Origin: Alcanivorax profundi
GTDB lineage: Bacteria; Pseudomonadota; Gammaproteobacteria; Pseudomonadales; Alcanivoracaceae
Assembly: GCF_003597125.1 (NCBI RefSeq)
Contig: NZ_QYYA01000001.1
Coordinates: 930,001 to 994,000, forward strand
Direction: 5' to 3'
Length of the DNA: 64,000 bases
In this document: one piece after another, positions 35,229 to 44,801 of the stretch
Position numbering within the stretch: the first letter of the stretch is position 1
Layout of the letters: each line of letters opens with the position of its first letter
Program-made: the position numbers and the translations under genes
Notes under the pieces: model-generated
Told to the model about the DNA's origin: nothing
Seen by the model: only the letters and a program-made list of their open reading frames with translations
Database searches by the model: none

Positions 35229-36344
35229 ATGATTACACGCTGCCTATACCGCTCCGGGGGGCAACTTCTTGCCCTGCCCCAGCCCAATCTGACCCTTATC
35301 GCCTCGAACGAGGATGACATGCGGGCCTGCATGACCCAGGTGAAGCGCGAACTCGGGACACGATACCGATTTGTCTGCGGCTTGCTGCCCTATGAAAGTG
35401 GCCATTGGCGGCACAACCTGCGGGTAGCCCCCCTGCCGGTTACGCTATACCTATATAAAGAACCACCCAGGTTATTGGCTGACTCGGGGGAGGATCCCGG
35501 GGACTTCCGCCTGCATGGGGCCTTCAAACCAGATCAATCGAAAGGCGAATACCTCCAGTCCCTGTCACAAATTCGGCGTTACCTTGAGGCTGGCGATTGT
35601 TACCAGGTCAATTTGGCGCAGCGCTTTTCCGCTCCTTTCAGTGGCTCGGCCCTCACGGCATGGCTCGCACTGGATGCTGCCCACCCCGCCCCCCATAGCT
35701 GCTATTTTGATACTGGCGATCAACAGATCTTTGGTGTATCACCAGAGCGTTTTCTGTCCATCCGCCAGGGCAAGATGATCAGCGAACCGATCAAGGGTTC
35801 ACGGCCCCGGGGCGCAACCCCGGAAGACGATCTCATCCTTGCCCAGGAATTGCAGGCCAATCCGAAAGACAAAGCTGAAAATCTGATGATCGTTGATCTT
35901 CTACGGAATGATCTTGGGGCCTGCTGCAAGCCAGGCTCGATCAGTGCCTCGCCGCTGTTTGAACTACGACAATTCAGCAATGTTCAGCATCTTGTCAGCA
36001 CAGTAAACGGCGAGCTCAGCGATGGCATCTCCCCACTGGAGGCTCTCTGGCAAGCGTTTCCCGGCGGTTCGATTACCGGTGCACCCAAAAAACGCGCCAT
36101 GGAAATTATTCATGAGCTCGAACCTTTCGAGCGGGGTGCTTATTGCGGCAGCTTCTTCTGGATGGATGATCAGGGCAACCTGGATAGCAATATCCTGATC
36201 CGCACCATGCAGACGGAGGGAGACAGGATCTATTGTCATGGTGGCGGGGGGATCGTGTTTGATTCCGAACCGGAAGCCGAATACGAGGAGAGCTACTTCA
36301 AGGTCGCGAAACTGATGGGGGCGCTGGAAGACGCTTTTTTGTAA
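35229..36344 (+). CDS. pabB: Aminodeoxychorismate synthase component I
   Basis: A 371-aa chorismate-binding enzyme that makes 4-amino-4-deoxychorismate for folate. Signatures: YQVNLAQRFSAPF, GVSPERFL, IKGSRPRGATPEDD, ENLMIVDLLRNDLG, PGSI, NVQHLVSTV, FPGGSITGAPKKRAMEIIHELE and GAYCGSFFWMD. KGSRPRG (rather than PIAGT) favours PabB over anthranilate synthase. At 371 residues it is shorter than typical PabB (about 450) through a reduced N-terminal domain. The glutamine amidotransferase PabA is not in the window. It reads away from the filA-like gene. Confidence 0.92.
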   Translation: MITRCLYRSGGQLLALPQPNLTLIASNEDDMRACMTQVKRELGTRYRFVCGLLPYESGHWRHNLRVAPLPVTLYLYKEPPRLLADSGEDPGDFRLHGAFKPDQSKGEYLQSLSQIRRYLEAGDCYQVNLAQRFSAPFSGSALTAWLALDAAHPAPHSCYFDTGDQQIFGVSPERFLSIRQGKMISEPIKGSRPRGATPEDDLILAQELQANPKDKAENLMIVDLLRNDLGACCKPGSISASPLFELRQFSNVQHLVSTVNGELSDGISPLEALWQAFPGGSITGAPKKRAMEIIHELEPFERGAYCGSFFWMDDQGNLDSNILIRTMQTEGDRIYCHGGGGIVFDSEPEAEYEESYFKVAKLMGALEDAFL

Positions 36345-36419
36345 GGCTGGATCCGGGCAGAGGGGATTTGACAATAATGGCGGAGAGGCACATTCGCCCA
36401 TTTGCGCCTAAAGCCCTTG

Positions 36420-36525
36420 TGGGAGCCTGCCTGCCAGCGATGGATCGTCGTTGGCCAGCAAACGCCAGCAACCCAGCCCCCACAGGAGCATCACAGACAG
36501 TCGCTGGCGAGGCAGGCCCCCTACA
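36420..36525. repeat. REP-like composite repeat between pabB and thrH
   Basis: Begins GTGGGAGCCTGCCTGCCAGCGATGGATCG and ends TCGCTGGCGAGGCAGGCCCCCTACA, with a degenerate copy between (CCAGCAAACGCCAGC...CCCCCACAGGAGC). Same REP family as in the prp operon, here as a longer composite. Confidence 0.65.
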
Positions 36526-36544
36526 AGGCGTGACCGCCTTCGTG

Positions 36545-37162
36545 TTACAGCGGGATATCGCGCGGGCTGGCCTTGACGATTTCTTTTTTCAGGTCTTCGT
36601 AGCTGTGTACCGCCGGGAATTGCGGGAATTCGGCAATGACGTTTTCCGGAGCATGGAACAGGATGCCCTGCTCGGCTTCAGACAACATGGTCGTGTCGTT
36701 GTAGGAATCGCCGGCGGAGATACAGTGATAATTGAGGCTATGGAAGGCCTTGATAGACATGCGCTTGGGGTCTTTCTGGCGCAGCTTGTAATCAGTGATT
36801 TTGCCGCTCTCATCGACTTCCAGGCGGTGACAGAACAGGGTCGGCCAGCCCAGCTTCTTCATCAACGGCTTGGCGAATTCGTAGAAGGTGTCCGACAGGA
36901 TGATCAGCTGGAAGTGCTCACGGGCCCAATCAACGAATTCCTTGGCGCCCTCTAATGGGTCCAGGGTATCGATGACTTCCTGGATATCAGGCAGGCCATA
37001 GCCTTTCTCATCCAGAATGCGCAGACGCATCTGCATCAGTTCATCGTAGTCCGGGATGTCCCGGGTGGTGGCACGAAGTTCCTCAATGCCGGTTTTCTCG
37101 GCGAAGTTGATCCAGATTTCAGGAATCAACACCCCTTCCAGGTCCAGACAGAGCAGTTCCAC
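36545..37162 (-). CDS. thrH: Bifunctional phosphoserine phosphatase/homoserine phosphotransferase ThrH
   Basis: A 205-aa HAD-superfamily protein: motif I LDLEGVLIPEIW (catalytic Asp), motif II SDTFYEF, motif III/IV SAGDSYNDTTML. The sequence follows ThrH of Pseudomonas, which dephosphorylates phosphoserine and can transfer the phosphate to homoserine. The start codon is GTG at 37162 with GGGGAAAA upstream. A lone gene between the REP composite and a 288-base noncoding gap that precedes the cysB stop; that gap shows no clear signal. Confidence 0.93.
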   Translation of the reverse strand: MELLCLDLEGVLIPEIWINFAEKTGIEELRATTRDIPDYDELMQMRLRILDEKGYGLPDIQEVIDTLDPLEGAKEFVDWAREHFQLIILSDTFYEFAKPLMKKLGWPTLFCHRLEVDESGKITDYKLRQKDPKRMSIKAFHSLNYHCISAGDSYNDTTMLSEAEQGILFHAPENVIAEFPQFPAVHSYEDLKKEIVKASPRDIPL

Positions 37163-37450
37163 GGTTTTCCCCTATGGGTTGATCAGGCGCGCACAATGTA
37201 GCTGCGAGCCCTTTAGAAATCAATTGGCGCCAGATAAAGGCCGGTTCTGCACTCAGAGCACAGCGTCCACGCAGGAGAACCCTCAACAGGCTTCAGGGGG
37301 GCAGAATTCTCGGGGGACGGGAGCGCAGAAAGTGCACAGGACCCACTTGCTCAGAGCACTCATTGGGCAAAACACATCAACAGATAAGGCACAAAGCACC
37401 GAATCAAGCGGTTTCACATAGTGCACGCTGTGGCCCCTGGCGAGCGGATT

Positions 37451-38446
<996 letters not shown>

Positions 38447-38506
38447 CTATACCGGTTATAAGAATATAAGGAATTATGCGTTCCGCGCATAGCACGCATA
38501 GGGAGA

Positions 38507-39421
38507 CTAACCCTCCTGCTTTCGCCGGTTGGCAATACCATGGGGTACATGACCCGCGGCAACGTGCCGGGAGGCAGATTCACAATGCCCCTGCTGATCA
38601 TCAAAGAAGACATCGGCGCCGAAGGCTCTCAGGAAATCTCCCTTGGCGAGCCCGCCCAGGAACAGGCTTTCGTCCAGGCGAATATCCCATTCCCGCAATG
38701 TGCGTACCACCCGCTCATGGGCCGGAGCACTGCGGGCAGTGACCAGTGCCGTGCGGATTGGGCAGCTTTCCACGGGAAAGCTGTTCTGGAGCTGGTGCAG
38801 CGCCGCCAGAAACGGCTTGAAAGGCCCCCCATCCATAGGCTGCCTGGCGGAGCGCTTTTCGTTTTCGGTAAAGGCTTCAAGCCCATCGCTCTGGAAGATC
38901 TGTTCCGACTCATCCGAGAACAGCACCGCATCTCCATCAAAGGCAATCCGCAAGATGCCATCGGGCCGTTGGCACTGGCCGCCCGAGAGAATCGTGGCAG
39001 CCGCATAGCCGGCTTCCAGGACTTGCTGAACATCTCCGGGATCAGTGGAAAGAAACAGGTGCGCCCCAAACGCCGAGACGTAACGGTGGGGACTTTCCCC
39101 CCCGGCAAAGGCAGCACGGGTGATCGGCAAACCGTAATGCTCAATGGAGTTGAACACGCGCAGGCCAGTGTCAGAGCTGTTTCTCGATAGCAGGATCACC
39201 TCTACCCTGCCCTTACCTTCATCCAGCTCATTGATGGCCAGCAGCTTTTGTACCAGCGGGAAGGCATCGCCCGGGGCCAACACATCCTCTTCGTGATTGA
39301 CCTGATAATCCTGAAACGCTTCCAGCCCTTGCTCCAAATAAACCTGGTGGCTGTCTGAAAGATCAAACAGGGCTCGCGAACTGATCGCTACCACCAACTT
39401 TCCATCAAACGAAACCGGCAT
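38507..39421 (-). CDS. Cytosolic 5'-nucleotidase, NT5C1-like (PF06189)
   Basis: A 304-aa protein of the 5'-nucleotidase family found in bacteria and as NT5C1 in animals: KLVVAISSRALFDLSDSHQVYLEQG, VILLSRNSSDTGLRVFNSIEHYGL, RAAFAGGESPHRYVSAF, HLFLSTDPGDVQQVLEAG and IAFDGDAVLFSDESE match its conserved blocks. It probably dephosphorylates nucleoside monophosphates. Start ATG at 39421 is favoured by GGA seven bases upstream; a TTG at 39433 is a possible alternative. The gene ends 80 bases before the cysB start. Confidence 0.88.
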   Translation of the reverse strand: MPVSFDGKLVVAISSRALFDLSDSHQVYLEQGLEAFQDYQVNHEEDVLAPGDAFPLVQKLLAINELDEGKGRVEVILLSRNSSDTGLRVFNSIEHYGLPITRAAFAGGESPHRYVSAFGAHLFLSTDPGDVQQVLEAGYAAATILSGGQCQRPDGILRIAFDGDAVLFSDESEQIFQSDGLEAFTENEKRSARQPMDGGPFKPFLAALHQLQNSFPVESCPIRTALVTARSAPAHERVVRTLREWDIRLDESLFLGGLAKGDFLRAFGADVFFDDQQGHCESASRHVAAGHVPHGIANRRKQEG

Positions 39422-39456
39422 AGTCCATTCCAACTGTTTGGGGCTTTCATTAACCA

Positions 39457-39743
39457 GGGAACCTCTGAATAACTCCTTGCGTGCTCAGTCTTTCAGGCTG
39501 GTTCGCCCCCTCTATAGGTCAAAAGGTAAAGAGGGGCGCGATTTTGAAGCTGTATGCCCATCCATCGAAAAAGCGCAACAACGAGTGCGGGCCAGCCTGG
39601 AAGACCCGAAGGGCGTGTCCTGAAGCGCCCATCTGCTGCGCCTTGTCTCTAGGAAAGGGAACCCCCCTTACCGTCGAGACAAGACACAACAGCTGCACGC
39701 TTCAGGACACGCTGAGCATGCAAGGAGTTAGTCAGAGATTCCC
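39457..39743. mobile_element. MITE-like inverted-repeat element (287 bp)
   Basis: Terminal inverted repeats of 32 bases with 29 matches (GGGAACCTCTGAATAACTCC... against the reverse complement of 39712-39743). A second perfect 13-bp inverted repeat GTGTCCTGAAGCG lies at 39615-39627 and 39698-39710. No open frame for a transposase is present, so it is a nonautonomous miniature element; its ends resemble IS ends of DDE elements but I cannot name the family. No convincing target duplication is seen at the borders. Confidence 0.75.
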
Positions 39744-39820
39744 AGTATCAGTTTGACCGATTCTGTTGGCAACTTCCTTCATCTCTACCCGATCCTGTCA
39801 GACAGTCACCTGATCAATGG

Positions 39821-39849
39821 TTGTTCACTTTAAGGATGTGGCATAAAGT
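39821..39849 (+). promoter_or_regulatory. Possible sigma70 promoter of the AlgP-like gene
   Basis: -35 TTGTTC (39821-39826), 17-base spacer, -10 TAAAGT (39844-39849), 75 bases before the start codon. Confidence 0.4.
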
Positions 39850-39923
39850 TGCCTCAGCACTCGGGCGTTCACCAAAAGCGCCAATGCTGTTCATTCCATC
39901 CGAAGGGGAAGAGGGAGTCATCC

Positions 39924-40535
39924 ATGGCTGCTAACAAGGTAAAAGATACCGTCGAAGAGCTTCAGGCACAGATTCGCAAACTGGCTGAACGATTTGACAA
40001 GGAACGTGAAAAGCAGATCGCCCAGCTGGAAAAGCAACTGGAAAAGGTCCGTGATCGCCTTAACCAGGAGGTGAAGCGTCAGAAGGATTACTTCAACAAG
40101 CTGGAGACGCTGCAAGCTGAATACCGTGAAAAGGCGACAGCTACCGTCAAACGTCAGCTGGACCGCGCCCGCAAGACCGCCGACGATGCCCGCAAACAGG
40201 TGGATGACTCCGAGGCTCGCAAGCGTATCCTCGAAACCGAGGTGAAGGTATTGAAGGCTACCGCCAAGCAAGCGCACAGCCTTGCGCGGGTTATCGGCCA
40301 GTACGAAAAGGATCTGGAAAAACGCGCCAAGGAAATTGAGCGCAAGGTGAGCCCGAAGAAAGCCCCGGCCAAGAAGAAGGCCGCGGCGAAGAAAGCACCG
40401 GCCAAAAAAGCCGCTACCAAGAAAAAGGCTGCTGTGAAGAAAACCCCTGCCAAGAAGAAAGCAGCGGCTAAAAAGGCACCCGCCAAGAAAAAGGCGGCCG
40501 CCAAGAAGGCCCCTGCCAGCGGTACTGACAGCTAA
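39924..40535 (+). CDS. AlgP-like protein with histone H1-type lysine/alanine tail
   Basis: A 203-aa protein in two parts. Residues 1-125 are a long coiled coil (VEELQAQIRKLAERFDKEREKQIAQLEKQL, VKRQLDRARKTADDARKQVDD). The C-terminal 70 residues are almost pure KKAPAKKKAAAKK repeats, like eukaryotic histone H1 tails and Pseudomonas AlgP. It should bind DNA without sequence specificity. AlgP was described in Pseudomonas as an alginate regulator, but no alginate genes are here. Strong GAGGGAG ribosome site; terminator follows. Confidence 0.85.
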   Translation: MAANKVKDTVEELQAQIRKLAERFDKEREKQIAQLEKQLEKVRDRLNQEVKRQKDYFNKLETLQAEYREKATATVKRQLDRARKTADDARKQVDDSEARKRILETEVKVLKATAKQAHSLARVIGQYEKDLEKRAKEIERKVSPKKAPAKKKAAAKKAPAKKAATKKKAAVKKTPAKKKAAAKKAPAKKKAAAKKAPASGTDS

Positions 40536-40554
40536 ACGCCTGCAAGCCCTTTAC

Positions 40555-40584
40555 AAAAGCCCCGGCACACGCCGGGGCTTTTTT
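40555..40584 (+). terminator. Intrinsic terminator after the AlgP-like gene
   Basis: AAAAGCCCCGGC-ACAC-GCCGGGGCTTTTTT, 20 bases after the stop codon. Confidence 0.9.
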
Positions 40585-40691
40585 ATGTTCATCACGGAGT
40601 AGCGGGGAAAACAGCCAGGTCGGACGTCTGAAATCCGACCAACCTGCCAGACTTCTCTGAACCCCGCGTTGAAGCATTAAAAACGGTGACA

Positions 40692-40717
40692 ATCGCGCCG
40701 CCAGCGACGCTCCTACG
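40692..40717. repeat. Half REP-like sequence
   Basis: TCGCGCCGCCAGCGACGCTCCTACG carries the TCGC/GCGA core and the GCTCCTAC end of the REP family without the opposite arm. Confidence 0.35.
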
Positions 40718-40789
40718 GAAAGGTGGGTTGCCAGAGTGAAGGAACGGCACTCCCCCATAGGCCCGGCTTTGCCGGATCTCCCTTCCGGC

Positions 40790-41179
40790 TTACGCCTGCT
40801 GGGGAAGCACCTCTTCCATGCCGGCGAGGTAACGAATCTGATGCTGGTCTACATCGCCAGCCAGGTCACGCAGACTTTGATATGTTCTCAGCCCCAAGCG
40901 GTAGGCCTGGCCTGCCCGCTGACAACTGACGACCTCCGCCGAGACCTGACGAAGGATCATACCAGGGGCGTACAGATCGAGCTTGACGATGGTATTGGGC
41001 GACAGCCGAACCGGTGAGGTAAGCCCGATGCCATATCGATTGTAATCGAGGGCCTTGGCCCGAGTAAGGAATCGCCAGCCGCCAAACAGGCGGTGCCGGA
41101 AAATATCGATGCGCATTTGCGTGTTAATGCGTGCCAGCTTGCGGCGATTGGCGCCGCGCGTTTCCCTGCTATCCATCAT
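40790..41179 (-). CDS. PilZ-domain protein
   Basis: A 129-aa single-domain protein. The basic N-terminal loop NRRKLARI and the DYNRYGIGL stretch (a variant of D/N-x-S-x-x-G, with N in place of S) fit a PilZ c-di-GMP receptor; VSPVRLSPN and RAGQAYRLGLRTYQ are typical downstream strands. Because the motif deviates from the consensus, c-di-GMP binding is uncertain. It overlaps the upstream unknown gene by 11 bases on the same strand. The two ATGs at its start (41179 and 41176) are equivalent. Confidence 0.7.
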   Translation of the reverse strand: MMDSRETRGANRRKLARINTQMRIDIFRHRLFGGWRFLTRAKALDYNRYGIGLTSPVRLSPNTIVKLDLYAPGMILRQVSAEVVSCQRAGQAYRLGLRTYQSLRDLAGDVDQHQIRYLAGMEEVLPQQA

Positions 41180-41846
41180 CGAACCGTATCAGCATGTTAT
41201 CGAAGTATGAGACCACCGCCCTCCTGGCGTTGGCATCCATTGCGACCAGGCCCTTGTGGGTGGCGGAGGTCGACGCTTTACATACTGTAACACGGGCAGC
41301 AGAAACAAGGGCACGGTTGAGACGACCAAGCGACAGGCAACCTACCGAACGGTCCATAAAGTGCTCAATGGCCCCATCGTTTATCACCTGCATCACCTCC
41401 AATAGCAACTCCATATCGCCGTCGCCGTGGAGAAACGCCTGGAAGACCAACGAGGCCTTTTCAGCCTCAGAAGGCGTCAGCGGAAACGCCACAAAGAGCT
41501 TGTTTTCATTATATTTTCTCAGTGTCGAGAAATGTTCCGCGAGACGTCGCTGTTCCATTTGCGTAGTATTTTTCAACAGCCGCGAGACCAGCGTGTCCGT
41601 GGCACGCTGGATCACGTTCATGGCCCCCAGAATAAACCTTGCAGCACTCCCCGACGCCCCAGATGCTTCAATGGGACCTTTAAAAAAGGTCGCTAACAGA
41701 ACGTTAACAAAGGGCGAAACCAAGGCCTCAAGCTCCGCCAGGTGGCACTGATCAGGAGACGCCAGGACTCCATCGATAAAACCCTCGATAGTGGCGTGCA
41801 AATTTTCCGGTGCCGCAAAGGCAACATGGAGCGTGCTATCATTCAT
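41169..41846 (-). CDS. Conserved-looking protein of unknown function
   Basis: A 225-aa, mostly helical protein. No known motif was recognised. The middle contains ALVSPFVNVLLATFFKGPIEASGASGSAARFILGAMNVIQRATDTLVSRLLKNTT and the end VVSYFDNMLIRFDD. No signal peptide is evident. It overlaps the PilZ gene by 11 bases, so it probably acts with that candidate c-di-GMP receptor; this is inference. Only 39 bases separate its start from the divergent DUF3108 gene. Confidence 0.6.
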   Translation of the reverse strand: MNDSTLHVAFAAPENLHATIEGFIDGVLASPDQCHLAELEALVSPFVNVLLATFFKGPIEASGASGSAARFILGAMNVIQRATDTLVSRLLKNTTQMEQRRLAEHFSTLRKYNENKLFVAFPLTPSEAEKASLVFQAFLHGDGDMELLLEVMQVINDGAIEHFMDRSVGCLSLGRLNRALVSAARVTVCKASTSATHKGLVAMDANARRAVVSYFDNMLIRFDDG

Positions 41847-41885
41847 CCAGTCTTTCCAATCGTGCTGTCAGGGATCACAGGGAAC

Positions 41886-42692
41886 GTGGCGCATCTTACT
41901 TTACTTTATCGTTCTGGCCGGCTGCTTCTCGGCCTGATGCTAATGGCAGGCGAGTCAGTTCTGGCACAACAAGTCATAAACGGCGACTCATCTACGGTGG
42001 CTGCCGGGTACTCATTCCCCGCCGCCCTACCCCCTGCCCAAGCGCGCTATCGGGTTGTGGTCAATGGTATACCTGTGGGTATGGATGCCATGATTACCCT
42101 AACCCCACACCAGAAGGGTTATCAGCTTCAATTTCGAGCCGAAAACCGCTTTTTCAGACATGAAGAAGTTGCTCTGTTCGACTGGAATAACTGTACAGCG
42201 CGCCCCCATCACTATCGTCATGCCAGTGCAGGATTTGGCATCAACCGCGAAGGCGAGATTGATTTTGACTGGATTGCTCGTCAGGCCAACGGCAGCAAGG
42301 CGGTCTACGCTCTCGCAGACAATGCACTGGATGCCCTCAGTGTGGCGATGATGGCCCGCTGCAACATGGCGAGAGCGGAGCCAAACTTTGAATATGCGGT
42401 GGCAGAACCGGATGGCATGGATACTTACCAGTACCGCCTGCTGAAGACCGAGGCTCTGGAAACCCCTGCCGGGAAGTGGCAAACCGTGAGCGTGGAACGG
42501 GATTACCCGGAACGGGGGCGTCGCTCACGCTTTTGGGCAGCCAGGGAGCTGGAATACTTCATGGTGCGCATGGATCATCAGGAAAATCCCTTTATCCGCG
42601 GGCGCATTGAACTAACGGAATTCCGCTACCTGTCAGGGGAGGAAATACCCAGCCCTGATCGCCAGTCAGGCAGCACCGTGACCAGTCGCTGA
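41886..42692 (+). CDS. DUF3108-type exported protein
   Basis: A 268-aa exported protein: signal peptide (RSGRLLLGLMLMAGESVLA) and a beta-rich DUF3108-like domain (RYRVVVNGIPVGMDAMITLTPHQKGYQLQFRAENRFF, YRHASAGFGINREGEIDFDW, TLPAGKWQTVSVER-type strand, YFMVRMDHQE). Function of the family is unknown; members are often annotated as outer-membrane associated. Start GTG at 41886 is preferred because AGGGAAC lies just upstream; an ATG at 41826 would overlap the divergent gene. Its 3' end overlaps the convergent DUF2489 gene by 67 bases. Confidence 0.7.
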   Translation: MAHLTLLYRSGRLLLGLMLMAGESVLAQQVINGDSSTVAAGYSFPAALPPAQARYRVVVNGIPVGMDAMITLTPHQKGYQLQFRAENRFFRHEEVALFDWNNCTARPHHYRHASAGFGINREGEIDFDWIARQANGSKAVYALADNALDALSVAMMARCNMARAEPNFEYAVAEPDGMDTYQYRLLKTEALETPAGKWQTVSVERDYPERGRRSRFWAARELEYFMVRMDHQENPFIRGRIELTEFRYLSGEEIPSPDRQSGSTVTSR

Positions 42693-43099
42693 GCGGCGGC
42701 ACGAATTCGCTCACGGTTTTCTTCATCCAGTTGCCAGCGGTATTTATCTTGTTCATGGCGTGCCTTCGGGGTGAGGTTATGGCGCGCCTGGCCCCGGTCA
42801 AATTGCTGGCACGTCTGGGCAAACTGATGAATATCGGACAAATCCACCTTTGGCGAGATGCTCGCGGGCAAGGTATCCAGCAGTGCGCTGATACGGATCG
42901 CTGCCTCGCTGACCTCGACCTGCTGCTGCTCTAGCGCCTTGCACAGCACCTCAAGACTATCCAGCACACCGGATTGCTGCACTCGTTGCTCTGTTTTGTG
43001 TCGCCTGGCCAGCCACCAGCGCCACCCCACCAGGCCAAGCAAGGAGCCAATCACCAACCCCGCCAGCGCGGCGCATAAAACCTGCCAGACAAATGCCAT
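42626..43099 (-). CDS. Small membrane-anchored protein, DUF2489-like
   Basis: A 157-aa protein with one N-terminal membrane segment (VLCAALAGLVIGSLLGLVGWRWWLA) and a helical cytoplasmic part (EVLCKALEQQQVEVSEAAIRISALLDTL, ENRERIRAAAQRLVTVLPDW). It resembles the DUF2489 family, with unknown function. Start ATG at 43099 is supported by GGGAAAG. It converges on, and overlaps by 67 bases, the end of the DUF3108 gene. A 188-base divergent region separates it from the PGPGW gene. Confidence 0.6.
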   Translation of the reverse strand: MAFVWQVLCAALAGLVIGSLLGLVGWRWWLARRHKTEQRVQQSGVLDSLEVLCKALEQQQVEVSEAAIRISALLDTLPASISPKVDLSDIHQFAQTCQQFDRGQARHNLTPKARHEQDKYRWQLDEENRERIRAAAQRLVTVLPDWRSGLGISSPDR

Positions 43100-43287
43100 G
43101 TATCTTTCCCGTTGATAGGCCAAATGGGCGACTATGATGACTGGCCCGGACTCCTGCCTGCAAGCTTGCCACCCCTTTTCGCCCACCATCGACCTGTCTC
43201 GTACAGAACATTTGAAAAGTCCACGCCACGACACCATCCTACGCAGCACAATATCATCATGGTCTGACTAACCGCCCCGGAGGCAAC

Positions 43288-43758
43288 GTGAAACTGGCTC
43301 TTCCTGATTGGCTATCGCCTGTTGCACAGCAGCTCGAGCCCTGGCTCCCCGCCCTGACCCTTACCGGGGTGGTGATGGCGCTTGCCTCCATGGTCGCCAT
43401 CCCCTGGCTATTGATTCGCATGCCTGCCCACTACTTCACCGAGGCGTATCAGCCCCGTTCACAACGCGGGCCTCTGGCGTGGCTGCTATGGTGTCTGCGT
43501 AACCTGCTGGCCCTGCTCTTGTTACTGGCCGGCGTCATCATGCTGGTCCTACCCGGCCAGGGATTGTTGACCATTCTGATTGCTATCATGACCAGCACAT
43601 TTCCGGGGAAATACCGTATGGAACGCGCTATTATGCGGCGCCCCGGGGTATTCCGGGCCGCCAACTGGATTCGCGCCCGTTACCATCGTGAACCGCTCCT
43701 TCATCCCGATGCCCAGGTACCGCCGGGTAACCACAAGGATTCCTTGCATGGCCATTAA
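43288..43758 (+). CDS. Small membrane protein, PGPGW-like
   Basis: A 156-aa protein with two membrane segments (ALTLTGVVMALASMVAIPWLLI and LLALLLLLAGVIMLVLPGQGLLTILIAIM). The LPGQGLLTILI stretch fits the PGPGW family of putative transmembrane proteins. The basic C terminus is probably cytoplasmic. Its end overlaps the start of mtnA by 11 bases, so it may be co-translated with the methionine salvage genes; a function there is not known. Confidence 0.65.
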   Translation: MKLALPDWLSPVAQQLEPWLPALTLTGVVMALASMVAIPWLLIRMPAHYFTEAYQPRSQRGPLAWLLWCLRNLLALLLLLAGVIMLVLPGQGLLTILIAIMTSTFPGKYRMERAIMRRPGVFRAANWIRARYHREPLLHPDAQVPPGNHKDSLHGH

Positions 43759-44782
43759 CAGCGCAGCCATTCGCTGGCACGGAAACTCGCTGGAGCTGCT
43801 GGACCAGCGCCTGCTCCCCACCCAGACCGTCTGGCTAACCATCAGCGATAGCCAGCAAGCCGCCAACGCCATTCGCGAGATGGTGGTACGCGGAGCTCCT
43901 GCCATCGGCATCGCGGCAGCCTATGGCCTGGCACTTGAAGCCCAACGTTTGGGTGACAACGCCAGCCTCCCCGCTCTCGCCACCGCCATCGAGTGTCTGG
44001 CCAGCAGCCGCCCCACGGCCGTCAATCTGTTCTGGGCACTGGAGCGACTGCAGCGCACCGCTGGCGAGCGAACAGGGAGCGAACTGGTACAGGCCTTGAT
44101 TGAGGATGCCGAATCCATCCACCAGGAAGACCTGGCAGCGAACCGCCGCATGGGCGAGTTTGGCGCCGCCTTGCTGAGCCCTGGCGCCACCCTCTACACC
44201 CATTGCAACACCGGAGCGCTGGCCACCGGCGGTCACGGTACCGCCCTGGGCATTATTCGCAGTGCGTGGGAAGCGGGCACGCTTGCCGGGGTCTACGCCG
44301 GTGAAACCCGCCCCTGGCTGCAAGGCAGTCGCCTGACCAGCTGGGAGCTACTCAACGATGGCATCCCGGTTACCCTTGTGGCTGACAGCAGCGCAGGCCA
44401 ATTGATGGCCCAGGGCAAGATTGACGCCGTCATTGTCGGCGCCGACCGGATCACCGCTAACGGTGATACCGCCAACAAGATCGGCACCTACACTCTGGCG
44501 GTGCTCGCCAAACATCACGGCATTCCGTTCATTGTGGCCGCGCCGTTGTCGACCCTTGATAGCGAGTTGCCGGACGGCAGCCATATCGTGATTGAAGAAC
44601 GCGATGGCAGTGAAATCCGCCAGATACAAGGCAAGCCTGTGGCACCGGCACACTGCCCCGTCTATAACCCGGCCTTTGATGTGACGCCGGCATCCCTGAT
44701 CAGTGCGATTGTCACTGAACGTGGCGTCATTGATGCCCCCGACACATCGAAGGTACTTGCCCACCTTCAAGCCAGCCACTGA
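43748..44782 (+). CDS. mtnA: S-methyl-5-thioribose-1-phosphate isomerase
   Basis: A 344-aa enzyme that converts methylthioribose-1-phosphate to methylthioribulose-1-phosphate. Signatures: MVVRGAPAIGIAAAYGLAL, THCNTGALATGGHGTALG (active-site Cys), ETRPWLQGSRLTSWEL and VIVGADRITANGDTANKIGTY. It overlaps the membrane-protein gene by 11 bases and leads the set mtnA-mtnB-mtnD-mtnC. Start ATG at 43748 has AAGGA upstream. Confidence 0.96.
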   Translation: MAINSAAIRWHGNSLELLDQRLLPTQTVWLTISDSQQAANAIREMVVRGAPAIGIAAAYGLALEAQRLGDNASLPALATAIECLASSRPTAVNLFWALERLQRTAGERTGSELVQALIEDAESIHQEDLAANRRMGEFGAALLSPGATLYTHCNTGALATGGHGTALGIIRSAWEAGTLAGVYAGETRPWLQGSRLTSWELLNDGIPVTLVADSSAGQLMAQGKIDAVIVGADRITANGDTANKIGTYTLAVLAKHHGIPFIVAAPLSTLDSELPDGSHIVIEERDGSEIRQIQGKPVAPAHCPVYNPAFDVTPASLISAIVTERGVIDAPDTSKVLAHLQASH

Positions 44783-44801
44783 GGCAGCCAGAGCCGACAC
44801 C

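Larger units (their letters stand above)
39422..39923. other. Intergenic region with MITE-like element before the AlgP-like gene
   Basis: A 502-base region. Its left two thirds is the inverted-repeat element (39457-39743). The right part has a possible sigma70 promoter (39821-39849) and the AlgP ribosome site GAGGGAG. Confidence 0.6.

Noticed and set aside
39838-39855. Sigma54-like TGGCAT...TTGC before the AlgP-like gene
   Set aside because: GG to GC spacing is nine bases where ten are needed, and a sigma70 match overlaps it.
40340-40530. Tandem-looking repeats inside the AlgP-like gene
   Set aside because: These are codons of the KKAPAKKKAA tail; protein-level repeats, not a DNA repeat element or a CRISPR.
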